Below are positions 46,301 to 58,629 of a stretch of DNA of 64,000 bases, piece after piece. Origin of the DNA: Chondrosia reniformis (taxonomy: Eukaryota > Porifera > Demospongiae > Chondrillida > Chondrillidae); the NCBI GenBank assembly GCA_947172415.1, contig OX359199.1, forward strand, positions 6,835,884-6,899,883. Reading direction: 5' to 3'. How positions within the stretch are numbered: position 1 is the stretch's first letter; every line of letters begins with the position of its first letter. A model generated the notes under the pieces. That model saw nothing but the letters and a program-made list of their open reading frames with translations, made no database searches and was not told the DNA's origin. The translations under genes and the position numbers were made by a program.

Positions 46301-48037
46301 CACACACCTCCCAAGTTGTAATCTCTTTTGGACAGCGCTTCAACTCGGTAATGGCTTTATTGTAGCTATATACTCTCCAGCGATCATTGCTGTTTTGATA
46401 TGATTTCATCAGCTCCTTCAGGAAATGGAACAATTACATATACACACTTAATAGCAAACCAGTGCTTACTCTAGCAGATATTGGGTGATTAAATCTATGT
46501 CATCAGAGGTTCTACATTAATGCTGGGTAGGTAGGTGTTTGGAAAATTCAAAAACATACAGTGGTCATTCCGAAGTTATAACCCCCATTCCAGTCCAAGT
46601 GAAATGTAAATTCTTGCTACAGGTGATTGCACTTGGGTTAACTTGCCGTCTGTATGTCTCTCACTAAGCATTGCATAACCCCATCCGTCTACTTACCCAA
46701 ACCGGATATACTCCAAGCAGCTTCTCTTTGATGTTCCCACAATCAATCAAATGTCATGAATATTTACATAGTCCCAATTGAGGTAACCATGGCAACTGAC
46801 ACTATCACTCACATAGGGTATTATTGTACTGTTTAACTACAAGTAGTTTATTATATAATATCTGGAAAGGTAGCCATAGAAAATAGTAACGTAGTCTAGC
46901 AACTAGTATTGTAGCCATAGATATAGGAACGGGTGCTTTAGATAATACAGGTTCATTTTGTATAGGGTAAAAACAGCTACGGAGAATACAATATTGTCAA
47001 TCTATAAACACATAATAAACAGATACTAACCTCCAGTTTGTCTGTAATGTGTTTATTTTTGTTTATAATCACTTCAGTAGTGGCTCTGTCACAAGCAAAT
47101 TTCATTTTCTTCAAAAGAAATGAAATAAAATGGCAAACGTTTTGTCATATAAGAAGTACTTTGGCCATACATACAAACATTTAACTATGGACAGAAGAAG
47201 AGTGTGAATGTTAAGGAATTTCTCCATTGAAATGACTCAAACTGTGTATTTGTGAGTAAACGTGTATCAACAGAAACTTTATAACATTTGAGAACGATTC
47301 AAATGAGGGGTTGAAAAATTGTAAACAGTACATTGATTGCTAAAATCAACAATATGCACAGAAAATACAAGTCTAACCTTTTTTTGTGGTGAAGGATCCT
47401 TGGATACAGCACTCTTTAATCCTGTGTCTACTTGAGTACCTTCTGTCAAGCCTCTTTGATATAAGGACAAAGCCAGTTTTTCCTTCAACGATAACATCCC
47501 CTCTTCTGTTTCAGAGTCATCTTCTTCTTCATCAGTAGTTTCTACATAATCGCTATCCCCACTCAGATCCTTCCCACCAGTTTTCTTTTCCTTTGATGAA
47601 ACTGGTTTAGTCTCTCTTTCTAAAACTAATGGATCCATTGTTTTTCTCTCTGAAGTACTCCCTCCAACATCAGCCCGGATATTCACCTCAATACTAGCTG
47701 TAATTTGCATTGACTGCTTCTTTGGAGAATGTTGTGGTGTGATAGATTTGGAAATAATATAAGGTCTAACAGCAATGAGCTTATTCTGAGCAAAGCAATT
47801 ACTCAACCAGTCAGCTGTTACGATGGAGATGAGATTCAGTAATTCTTCATTTTTTACAGTCTTTAATAACGAGTCATATGATATCTTGCTACCGACAATA
47901 ATATGAGTCGTGGATTTATTCAAAACTTCCTCTACATGTCCCCCTCTAACCTGAAGTTGAGTTTTAAGGATCTTCGTTCTCGATTTTCCTATTCCTGGCT
48001 CGTGAAAATACGCCCAAACTTTATCAAAGCCGTCCAT
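37353..48037 (-). CDS. POLL: DNA polymerase lambda
   Basis: Ten exons: 48037-47378, 47108-47031, 46415-46308, 44705-44532, 40795-40667, 39076-38908, 38807-38716, 38315-38202, 38104-38057 and 37460-37353. Phases agree; 559 residues (human 575). An N-terminal BRCT domain (about 5-105) includes [18 protein letters not shown] Ser/Glu-rich linker follows. The lyase and fingers regions have [22 protein letters not shown] and [15 protein letters not shown]. The palm carries [20 protein letters not shown] (Asp about 412 and 414) and [17 protein letters not shown] (Asp about 475). The end is FAEPHERNL. Pol lambda fills gaps in non-homologous end joining and base-excision repair. The 5' start is 853 bp from the divergent Msx gene. 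Introns are long for this window, up to 3.7 kb, and hold three minisatellites. Confidence 0.96.
39335..39660. repeat. Minisatellite, about 49-61-bp unit (POLL intron)
   Basis: About six units containing CAGGCATTGCATTCACAGGT and GAGGAAGGTCACTACTAG. Two units carry an extra TAGTTAACAAA segment. On the POLL sense strand the unit holds a pyrimidine-rich stretch ending in CAG, resembling an acceptor, but it is not next to an exon. Confidence 0.9.
41590..41935. repeat. Minisatellite, about 19-bp unit (POLL intron)
   Basis: Units of GAGAGAGAGGTTGCAT with variants (GGTTACAT, GGCTCCAT, GATAGAG) and interspersed TTAG. On the POLL sense strand it is a long pyrimidine-rich CT tract. Confidence 0.95.
43830..44110. 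repeat. Minisatellite, CATATCCTCACCCCTCA unit (POLL intron)
   Basis: A 17-18-bp unit repeats with shorter variants (CATATCCTCA) and longer ones (CTCATCACCCCTCA). The plus-strand His/Pro/Ser/Tyr frames across it are read-through. Confidence 0.95.
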
Positions 48038-48890
48038 TTTATTATGTCACGTGAACACAATAGTAAACTCTTTACAAATATTCGACACATCTGAGTATAC
48101 TGTAAAAGTATCGCATTGTAAACTGTTATTCACTTGGCAGTTTTCCACTGACTCCCTATCAAATCGAAATTCCTTGTGTAATCGAATACCATTGATGTAT
48201 GTTAGTAAAGGGCTACCATAGAATTCTCTGCTAACGTATGAAAGTAGTAACTTAGATTCTACACTTAAACTATGAAGAATTAACAAGTTCGCATTACTGG
48301 AAAAATCAATCAACAGTTGCTCCTATGTCTTAATACTATCGTACATAATAAGCTCTCAGCATGTTCACACAAGTTTCTATAATTACAATTTGTGACATTA
48401 ATGGATGGATGGATTAATGGTTAATGGATTGCAATGAAATTTAGCGCATGCACTTTACAAACAGGAATTATGGGTAAATTAATGTATAAATTAGGCGGCG
48501 TACAGCATTATTTGTTTATGAATGATGTAGTCAGCTAATATACGGTTGACCTTTAAGATTATCACATACCCTTTTGTTGCTCAAACAAGAGCTAACCTCT
48601 CGGAAATTATAAACACAAAGTCGTAGAAGTAGTCAAATAGAGATATAGCGTATGATAATATACCGGACCGCCTACATTGCCCATCATCGCTGTGTTAATT
48701 ATTCATGATGGTATGGAACTATGCTTTGATGTTTTCAGGGGCGCCGATATGACGAAGATCAAAGCCACCGGTTAAGCTGAGTATAAACACCGTTTAAACA
48801 AAAGTATAATATTATCCTCTGGATAATAATATATAACCGAGTAAGCCTCGCTGGCGTTGAATATGTTCGTTTAACTATATCTGTGAATTA
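48038..48890. promoter_or_regulatory. Divergent region, POLL / Msx
   Basis: 853 bp between the two start codons. A CpG-containing segment lies near 48740-48770. AAAAAT and TATAAA-like stretches occur, but I could not fix a core promoter. Conserved Msx control elements would be expected here. Confidence 0.45.
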
Positions 48891-50375
<1,485 letters not shown>

Positions 50376-52235
50376 AATTGACTAAAAATACTGCTCCATG
50401 TGTACATGAATGACTAATAGCTTAACTGTTTTCACAATACCACAAGGTTGCCTAATATGTTCTTTCTTTTTAATTCAAAATAATAGATGATCCGCATAAT
50501 TTTTATGTTATTTATTCTACAATAAGGAGTATATAGATTTACAATTTTTATCTTATTAAAGAATTGTGAAATATGATCTAAATTGTACATAGCTCTGTGG
50601 TATTATTCACCCCTGTACATAATTGTGTTTTTGATTTCTGGTATAAATCCATGTTTAAATTTGAATAGCACCTTTCAATGGACTTGATTAGTGGTTTTAT
50701 CCAGTCAATCAGATTGAACCAGGGAGACACCTTGCCGCCATTCTGTGATCACCAGTTTCCCATCTTGAACTCAAGTATATTGTGCACGTAACCAGGTATT
50801 TAGTGTGTCATCTTATACATCCGTTAATATGTGAAAGTTGCTAGGCAACTCATTTGCACGAATATATAACACAACTGTATCCTATGCATTATATTATAGA
50901 GAATATTTTCAGTCTACTATTGCCAAATGCCAATCAAGTACTACCATAGTACAAGTGACAAAATGCTCTGACTTCTGGGATTACTACAATCATTGTTATA
51001 TGTTGCAACCCTTAGTCACCGCATGCATGCCATATATAACAGACTTGATATTGAGACATTGCGATGATTACACTTATTATACATAGAGCAATAGCTCACA
51101 GATAACATGTAACTGATAGACCTCATGGTATATGGTATACTCTGTATGTCATATGTGTTACATTAATTTCAAAATGAGCCAGTCACTTTAAGTGGTTCTA
51201 GTTTGGTAATCTTGCTTGAATTTCATATGGATATGCAAGGGTGATTCTCTCACCATCATCTTCCCTCTAGATCTATTATGTGTTTTGTTCATTTAAAAGA
51301 ATCAAATCTCTGAAACATTTATACCAAATTTTTCCTTTCTTCTGTTTTGAATAAGGATGTAAAAAATAAAATTGAAATGGCATCAGTATGGATACATCGA
51401 TACACTGGAAGAGACACCTATTTAATGGCTATTTGACCAGTTAATCTAAAATCTTGGTTCTTTCTTCAAAGGTCACCTGTGGTTTGGTGTTGGGATTATA
51501 AAAGGAGTCAAAGGAAACATGAAAAGATTCCTGGGGGAAATGTTTAAATAGTCACACTCTTATAACAATATTCATAGGGCAGTTATCTCTTCTATCTAGG
51601 TGCTGTTGGGTCTGTGGTTATTTATCCAAGTACTCTTTTTGAATGTCCTATAGAGCATCATTTTTGTATGTAAAGATGTAAACATATAGCAGCTGTAATA
51701 ATAGTTATGTATAGTGCAAGGGTCCACTGGGACTGTGTTAATACAAATGTGATCAAAACCTTCATAACTGTACAGTAGCATTAGTGGAATTAGGAGAGCT
51801 GTAAATTAGGTAGATTTTATTTCCAATGCTTGATACAAATATCTTGCTATCAGATATAACACATTGTTTTTTGAAGTGCTATATAAAGTTCATATATTTC
51901 TTGATTTGTTCATTTCAGCACTAAAGAGTAGATCAATTTCTAGTTAATTTCAAGGCAAATATTATTCTACACCAATTAGTACATCTATACACTTTCCTAA
52001 TGAGCTGAAAATTATAGTTGAAATCTGTCCTCCGAAGGGAATAGCCCGTGATGTAGGAAACATTCCAAAGTGTGTTAGGAAAAAAAATAATAAAAGCGTC
52101 CCAAGTGTGTTGGGATACTAAATTGGTTCCCAAACTCTAGTTCAAACTATCGCGATATGCTGACGATAAGGAAAAAGGAGAAAAAACAGCCCCAAGGTGT
52201 GTGTCTGGAATGTCAAACCCCTATTACGATTATCG
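50376..52235. other. Msx 3' flank, intergenic
   Basis: AT-rich sequence with the Msx 3' UTR at its left. Short frames resemble nothing I know. Two near-copies of CCAAGTGTGTTGGG-like sequence occur near 52067 and 52099, the second a small perfect hairpin. Confidence 0.5.
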
Positions 52236-52239
52236 AACG

Positions 52240-52640
52240 ATAATCAGCAAAAAAGAAGAGAAAAAAGACCAGTCACGTTAGCCAGCAGAGGCTGTTACCG
52301 TCGAGCACCACGAGGAGGTGTGACTTGGATTTTGCTCGACGCAGGGAGTTCACGTTACCATCCACAATGCGAGCCGTCCTTCCATCGCTGGTCGTCTGGG
52401 GCCAGGATCGTTGGTAACGCCTAACTGGTGCAGTTTCGGCTTTGGTAGTCACAGAGTGACAGAACCGGCCTTATCCCTCCCCGGGTTCCGTTGTATCGAT
52501 AAATCGATAATTGGTGAGCACATCCCCATGGCACCAACCGATACAGGGCAGCTACGGAACCTAGACACTGCCAAGCTAACGAGTTAGGACTTACTTCCTT
52601 ACCCGAGGCTCCACGCTGGCAGGCCTGAATGATCATGTTA
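52240..52640. ncRNA. GC-rich block with nested perfect stems; candidate structured RNA
   Basis: About 400 bp is much richer in GC than its flanks. Three perfect 8-bp stems are visible: CGTCGAGC (52299-52306) with 52334-52341; CGTTACCA (52353-52360) with 52412-52419; and GGTTCCGT (52484-52491) with 52554-52561. The last encloses GTATCG with CGATAC (52539-52544) and TTGGTG with CACCAA (52532-52537), so one hairpin of 78 nt has about 20 pairs. I do not recognise it as rRNA, tRNA, SRP, RNase P/MRP, 7SK or a spliceosomal RNA. The strand is unknown. Open frames on both strands match no family. A transposon remnant is the other possibility. Confidence 0.4.
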
Positions 52641-53007
52641 AAATGGACTATTTATACTCAACTCTGTGTGCAGAAAGAGAAAAATAGGGAAAAAACGATT
52701 ACCAGTGTAATCGATCCAACTGCTACCGCTACATTATTTGATACATCGTTTAGATTTACAGCAACGTATAGCGATCCTGTATAATTGTTTAAACAGTGCA
52801 TGGCTGCTAATTTATTTATGGCTAGATAATGACCCAAACCAGTTTTTTTAACTGTAGTCTCAGGTTTGTTACTTGCATATGGGACTGATGTGTTGTGAGG
52901 CAGCTTTAATGAAAATAGGCTAAAGAAACTTACAGAGGATCTGATAATATAATATTATGAGGTGTTACATTTTGCTATTGCAAAGTGTACTGTCTTTACA
53001 ACTCCAA

Positions 53008-53126
53008 TTAATCTTCGGCTCAACAATAAGCATGCTTCTTCACGAACAGACTCTCTTTCCCCGCTTTCCCTTCAATCTGTTCGTATAGTTTCCCCCAGAA
53101 GAAGCATGAGCCGAATTTAAGATTAA
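53008..53126. mobile_element. Imperfect foldback element
   Basis: The outer ends TTAATCTT and AAGATTAA, then CGGCTC/GAGCCG, ATGCTTCTT/AAGAAGCAT and CGAACAGA/TCTGTTCG are inverted in order, with unequal spacers. It lies 245 bp upstream of the rolling-stone-like gene and resembles a decayed hairpin MITE. Confidence 0.75.
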
Positions 53127-53370
53127 AATATCGGATCGTGTTTGAATAATGGCACACTGCCTTGCTGAATGACATTCTTAACATATTAACAGGTATATTC
53201 TGAATAAAAATAAATTGGTGTTAGTTTTCAACAATTGCATGTGTTTATGACAACATCCGTTTGACCACTATAAGGTCAAGTGGTTACGTTTTTGTCGAAG
53301 GTGATTGTTACCAGAGCGTCGTCGTTAATCAAAACTATAACTTGAAGTGATCCTCAAAACGCACGTAGAG

Positions 53371-54451
53371 ATGTCTAGTTTTAAAGATAAGCTGAAGCGT
53401 GAATTTCATTGGACACGTCTTCTTCTCAGACATAGAGACTGGAGAACAGTGGCTTATGTACCAGTAAATTTATGTGTGACATGTTTTTAGATTAGCTCCA
53501 CGTTCCCTCACTAGATCCACCTTCCCTCACTATAACTCCACCTTCCTTCACTATAACTCCACCTTCCTTCACTATAACTCCACCTTCCTTCACTATAACT
53601 CCACCTTCCTTCACTAGCTGTAGCTGACTTATTTCTCTTTATAGTGGTTGCCTTATAACTCAAAATTCCCTTGGCAAGTCATCTACATCATCTATCGTTG
53701 GTTTCTTGTCTTTTATTTTCTTGGATGGCTAATTGTATCAGGGATTGAGGAGGGAGGACCGCGATTCTTCATATACCTCACTAATTGGACTACCTTAATG
53801 TTTGTGTGGTATCTCATTGTTGCTGCACTTTCTTCTTCCATGAAACTAATAACAAGTCTCTGTCACACTCAATCTGAAAAGGATAAATCCACAAATCAGC
53901 AAGACACTGAGATAAATTCAGAAAATGACATTTATGCTGATTGGCGCACAGACAATATTGCTTGGTACCAAAAGATCCACTGGATTTCCTTTAACATTGC
54001 CATCACCTTTGAGATTGCAGTAATGATACTCTTTTGGGCTCTTCTGTACAACCCAGCTGATCCCACATTTTCAGGACGTGTATCTCATGGGGTCAACTTC
54101 AACACTCATCTTACACCAGCCATTGTGGGGCTAATTGATATCTTTTTATCAGGGATAGTAATGAACATATATCATGCTTACATGCCCCTACTGATAGCTG
54201 CAGTCTATGTTATATTTACAGGCATTTACTATGCAGCAGGAGGAACAAACAGTGTAGATCAATCCTATATTTATCGCATTATTGACTATGGGTCCAGTCC
54301 AAGCATTGCTACAGGAACAGTTATTGGTTGTGCACTGGTTTATATTCCAGGCATCTATCTTCTTCTATATTTCCTCAGTTTACCTAGAAGGTGGTTGTCT
54401 AGTCGTTTTAGAAGATGGGCATACAAGGAGAATATACTTGATGATGCATAA
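53371..54451 (+). CDS. Rolling-stone-like multi-pass membrane protein
   Basis: Two exons, 53371-53463 and 53645-54451, phase 0, encoding 299 residues. Six or so hydrophobic segments are visible, including WFLVFYFLGWLIVSGI, TLMFVWYLIVAALSS, ISFNIAITFEIAVMILFWAL and GTVIGCALVYIPGIYLLLYF. The stretch FFIYLTNWTTLMFVWYL is the signature of Drosophila Rolling stone and its relatives. Rolling stone acts in myoblast fusion in flies; roles elsewhere are unclear. A hydrophilic loop (about 85-115) faces one side. The end RWLSSRFRRWAYKENILDDA is a cytoplasmic-type tail. The start ATG begins a basic segment (KDKLKREFHWTRLLLRHRDW). Fly function should not be assumed here. Confidence 0.8.
53508..53620. repeat. 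Short tandem repeat, 21-bp unit, about 5 copies
   Basis: Units of CACTATAACTCCACCTTCCTT occupy the single intron of the rolling-stone-like gene. They end about 25 bp before the acceptor and make the intron pyrimidine-rich. Confidence 0.9.
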
Positions 54452-55263
54452 TTATGTAGATGTTCCTTTAAGTTATTAAGCTGAATATAGAGTTATAAGA
54501 TTTGTAGGTATATACATAATCACATTGTAATCAAGTATTGGCTTTCTTTTGGCGCACTGTAAACATTTGATTTATTGTAACTATATATAATGCAATCTGT
54601 ATTCTACATACTTCTTTCTATTTGCAACTCTTTCTTGACGATATATGTTGCATGGGAAGATGAAAACCTGAAAATTGTCGATTCTATTTTTTCCCACCAA
54701 AAATAATACTTTTAATTAGCTAAGCGCACAATGACTCCAACGAGTTTTACAAATTTTGCTGTGTACTCATATTTACCCTATTTTGCAGTACAGGGACATC
54801 TATTTATATAGAGATACATACGTATGTGTAATCTCACCAATTAGATTCAAATTAGGATTGACGAGGTATAAATATAAAAGTGCTACATGTATATAATACA
54901 AACCAATAAAGATAAAAGTTGCTTACAATGTCAATGGAAAATTACTAACTATCTATAGTCGTATAAAAATAAGTGTTATATAATATAGAATGTCAGTCAA
55001 AAATGACTAGGAATATATAATGATTAAAAGAATGGATTATTGAAAATTGTTGGTAAATCCTGAATTCAAAGGAGTCTGTTAGTATTCAATCTAAAACATT
55101 GTTAAACAACCAAGAATAAATAGCAAGTGGATGAATGGTGAATGGATGGATGGATGGATGGCATGAATCATGATCAATACATTGGAGGTGAATAATATAC
55201 AATATACTCCGTTGCCGGGGCAACCACCTGTGTTTAAATTTCGTAACTGTGATATAACAGGAT
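54452..55263. other. Intergenic, convergent
   Basis: About 0.8 kb of AT-rich sequence with a short GATG repeat near 55145. No gene recognised. Confidence 0.5.
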
Positions 55264-55308
55264 TTAAGAAGCTATATACTGCATGGGCTTCTTAAATCCT
55301 GTTATATC
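55251..55308. repeat. Perfect 22-bp inverted repeat with 14-nt loop
   Basis: The arms 55251-55272 and 55287-55308 are exact inverted copies. On the minus strand the stem covers the end of a small open frame, including its stop codon. It could be a pre-miRNA-like hairpin, a 3'-end structure or a MITE remnant. Confidence 0.8.
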
Positions 55309-55458
55309 CCTGCTCAAATATGGTAAACTAAGACGTTTCTTCTTGGAGAGTGGACAATTCTCCTTACATTTAGGACAGTTGGAGTAGTCAGGGCAAGAGC
55401 ATTCGATGAAGTCGTCAGTGTTTAAGCAAAAACAACCAGATGCTAGCAGAGCCATCCT
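55264..55458 (-). CDS. Small Cys-rich open frame, possible terminal exon
   Basis: A GGGACTTTCAG acceptor on the minus strand precedes ATG GCT CTG, opening a 64-residue Cys-rich frame (SGCFCLNTDDFIECSCPDYS, then NCPKCKENC). It ends in MQYIAS and a stop. The phase does not fit the upstream CSPG/Calx-beta exon, which itself ends in TAA at 55689. It may be a separate small gene, an alternative terminal exon or untranslated. I recognise no family. Confidence 0.3.
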   Translation of the reverse strand, partial: RMALLASGCFCLNTDDFIECSCPDYSNCPKCKENCPLSKKKRLSLPYLSRDITGFKKPMQYIAS

Positions 55459-55688
55459 GAAAGTCCCGCCAAAATAACGATAAGAAGCGATGGAGTATAT
55501 ATACACTTTTCTGTCATTCCATTAGAACAACAATCACCAATTGTAATTGTCTGTGGTATGTTTTATTTTTGAGGGAGGTTGTAGTAAATCATAGCAGTCT
55601 AAACTAGATTATCCAATCACATGCATTGCAAAATAAATGACAACTTAGATCATAGAATTAAGTGAGCAATTGACTGTATCCATTTACC

Positions 55689-58057
55689 TTATTGAGTTGC
55701 TGTATCTCGGATGTAAATTGTCATTCCGCTACCTACTACATTCCAACCTTTTGTACTAGTTGTAAGGTATACTTTGAAGTATTCTGGGTTTTCCACTTCT
55801 GAATCTCTCTTCAAATATACAGAACAGTTAATTTTATTATTTCCAGGTAAAAATATTTCACTTTGAGGTTCTGGCGGCATGTAGAAGTCTTGAAGGCCTG
55901 CGCTGCCACTCACTATATAACATGTTACATTCACTGTGTCATTCAGATTTCCAAATCTCTCAATGGGAATGGAAACAGCTCCCTGTGTTTCATTAACTGT
56001 GATATTGCTATGAACGAATTTGACTTGATTTTCTAAAAATTGAATATCAGAAAAATAGCTTTGATAGCGTTTCCATATATGTACATCTATATAAACAATA
56101 TCAAAAATTCAGATGTAATATGACGTAATATGAAGAAATAATACGTAATATGAACAAATGATACGTACATATGAACAAATTAACTTACAGGTGTTCAAAG
56201 AGCTAATATTTGAAATACTGAACTATTAAACAAACTAAAAAGCTACCCCCTTGGGAATTGCACTGTGTCAATTAGTGGTTATCTTTATTATTTGTTATGT
56301 ACACTGTTGCTTAGTGTAATCTATTTTTATTTTTATCAAATTAGTTTATTCACTAGTCCTACACTATGATGAAAGTTTCTGAATATACGTTTTAAATAAA
56401 TTGCCTACTCTCATTAATATATCCTGTATATAATGTGGTCTAGTTAAAATGGAAGAAACTTTGGTATGAAAAATGATTCAAAATTCAAGGCTTAAAAATA
56501 GATTATTTAAACTTCAGGACCTTACCTTCCTCAATTACAACCTTCTTGACTCTAGGGCCTCTCCAAATTCCATTATTAATGTGAGTAATCTCAATGTGAA
56601 AGCTCTCAATATCCTCACGAGTGTCATCTTTTAGAATTGTAAATTCTCCAAATGCTATAAAGTCATTCGATCTAAACCTTACCACACCGTGGGTTATGGT
56701 CTCAAAATCCTCATCTTCAGTGGCTGTATCACCAGAACGGACTACTATTTGATATGACACAACAGTTGTATAGTTCAAGTCACCAGCAGGATGTATACGC
56801 CGAAGGGAAAAATGGTACTTGGCATCTGAGTCAAGTAATTCTTTTACTTTTCTCACAGTAGCATTAGTGAAATAGATGACGGGTCCTAGGGATGTACAAA
56901 TGAATTAATACTGTTATTAAGCACACTGTAAAAGTTACAGAGTTAGGACAAAAATGAACTGAATTAAGCATTGAAAAATACTGAACAGGAAATTCCGTTA
57001 GGTACATATAGTGGGGTCAGAGTATTAACCCAAACATATAAATGCTGCATACCCAATTTACCAATACTAATTTAAAAACTAGTGTAGTTGTAAACATATA
57101 AAGATGCCACCTTTCTAGTGCGATGTATATACATGCATCTCCCATGAATGTATACATGAAAGGGATAGTCGGATCACAAGCTATTACTATCAAGAATCAA
57201 GAGGGAAACATGAAGAATGCTTAAGTCACCAGTGCTCTGCGACAAATGTCAGAGTACAACGCCTCCTTTATACAATTAAGTCTTTATATCCAATTAGCCG
57301 CAATTCTCTCGTTATGAATTTTTAGTGCAGACTTACCTTGAGAATTAGGTGGCTGTGAGCTTCGTCGTATGATCTCGTCTTTACGGTGCTGCTGAATGTT
57401 GATTCTGTATGAGACCAATTGAAAACCATCGCGATCTTCCCTAAATATTGCAAGGATTACTTCATCGTATCGGTTAGTTATATCGTTAGCACTGTGAACA
57501 TAAATAATTCTGTTGCCTGCAGTTTCGTCAAAGGAAAATTTTGACTTGTTTGGGATAAGCCTTCCATAATACGGTTGCTTTAAAACTTCCACAAAAGATC
57601 TTGATTTCTGTTCCTGGAGAGGTAGAATGACTTGTGATCCCATGTCCACCTTGATGTGGTCTATTTGATTACTAAAACTACTATCTTTCAAAAGAACCCA
57701 AATACGATCGTCTTCAGTCTTCAGGAGTAACGCATCGATTGACAACTCTTTTGCAACCTCGTAGAATACATGCCCTTGTTGAAAATCCGCTACTGTTAAA
57801 TTCTGCACTGCTTCACAAGATTCGTTAATGATGCACAGGCGTCCATACAATGGACCTGTCGCGGATACTTGGCTTTTATCGTCTTGATGTAAGAAAAGGG
57901 GACCCAACTGCACCGTGCGAGAGTCACTTGGGACTTCCAATTCCATTGTAGTAGTGGCTTTTAGGTGTGGTATACTTCTACCATCTACCCCCAGTAATAA
58001 AACAAAAATAAATGCCCACCAGCTCCGCATAACTGCTATCATTAAACCTTTTAGCAT
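55689..58057 (-). CDS. Secreted CSPG-repeat / Calx-beta protein (FREM-like)
   Basis: Three exons, 58057-57337, 56885-56526 and 56032-55689, with agreeing phases, encoding 474 residues. The signal peptide is MRSWWAFIFVLLLGVDG near the start. Residues about 30-235 resemble two CSPG-type repeats: YGRLCIINESCEAVQNLTVA and YYGRLIPNKSKFSFDETAGN followed by RIIYVHSAND. Two Calx-beta domains follow. The first has ATEDEDFETITHGVVRF and FTILKDDTREDIESFHIEI; the second has NPEYFKVYLTT. This order is that of FRAS1/FREM basement-membrane proteins, but here it is short and I see no transmembrane segment. ATG 58057 was chosen over an upstream GTG. A TATAAAAA lies 40-47 bp before it. The real 3' end is uncertain. 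Confidence 0.7.
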
Positions 58058-58095
58058 GCTGCTCACTTAGCTGCGGTAGTGTCTGCGAAAGGACC

Positions 58096-58103
58096 TTTTT
58101 ATA
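58096..58103 (-). promoter_or_regulatory. TATA box of the CSPG/Calx-beta gene
   Basis: The minus strand reads CTATAAAAAGG here, about 40 bp upstream of the start codon, implying a 5' UTR of only 10-15 nt. Confidence 0.55.
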
Positions 58104-58163
58104 GGCATTATGTTACGTCATAGGCTTAAGGATGACGTCATACGTTCACTACAAATTTTCGTG

Positions 58164-58368
58164 ATGAGGGTTGGACCCTTAGGCTTGAAGAGCATTTTGA
58201 GATGCAGCTGGTTCTTCTTGAGTTCATGGTCAAACGTTTCAATCCCGTGGATCTTCTTCAGTGACTCTGATCAGAAGATCCACAGGATTGAAACGTTTGA
58301 CCATGAATTCAAGAAGAACCAACTGCATCTCCAAATGCTCTTCAAGCCTAGGGTCCAACCCTTATCAT
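58164..58368. mobile_element. Long foldback, arms about 95 bp
   Basis: The left arm (58164 to about 58259) and the right arm (about 58273-58368) are inverted copies with only a few mismatches, meeting at a short central loop (GATCTTCTTCAGTGACTCTG). TACAAATTTTCGTG occurs directly before the left arm (58150-58163) and again at 58404-58417. It lies about 60 bp upstream of the TATA box at 58096. It could be a large MITE, or a source of long hairpin RNA. Confidence 0.9.
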
Positions 58369-58629
58369 AATTTGGATGCAGTAAGAAGAAATCCCTACCC
58401 CATTACAAATTTTCGTGTTCGTTAAATAAAAAATATTCCGGAGGCATCGCAGAAAGAGAGGACTTATACGCATGCATCGTCGGGTACACTTTTACAAAAT
58501 CCGATATCCAAATTAATCTTTATGATGGAGCGCGGCGTGTCCAGCTTCGTTGTCGGCTCGTGATATAACGAACGTCACGTCACAGGAAAATATAACTATT
58601 AATTTTGTATCATATTGTTTTCAAAGTCA

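Noticed and set aside
52197-52636. Coding frames of about 70 residues on both strands of the GC-rich block
   Set aside because: They match no family, overlap each other's region and coincide with stems, so an RNA or element is more likely.
58058-58066. Upstream start of the CSPG/Calx-beta gene
   Set aside because: The codon there is GTG; the ATG at 58057 is the first proper start and is followed by a signal peptide.
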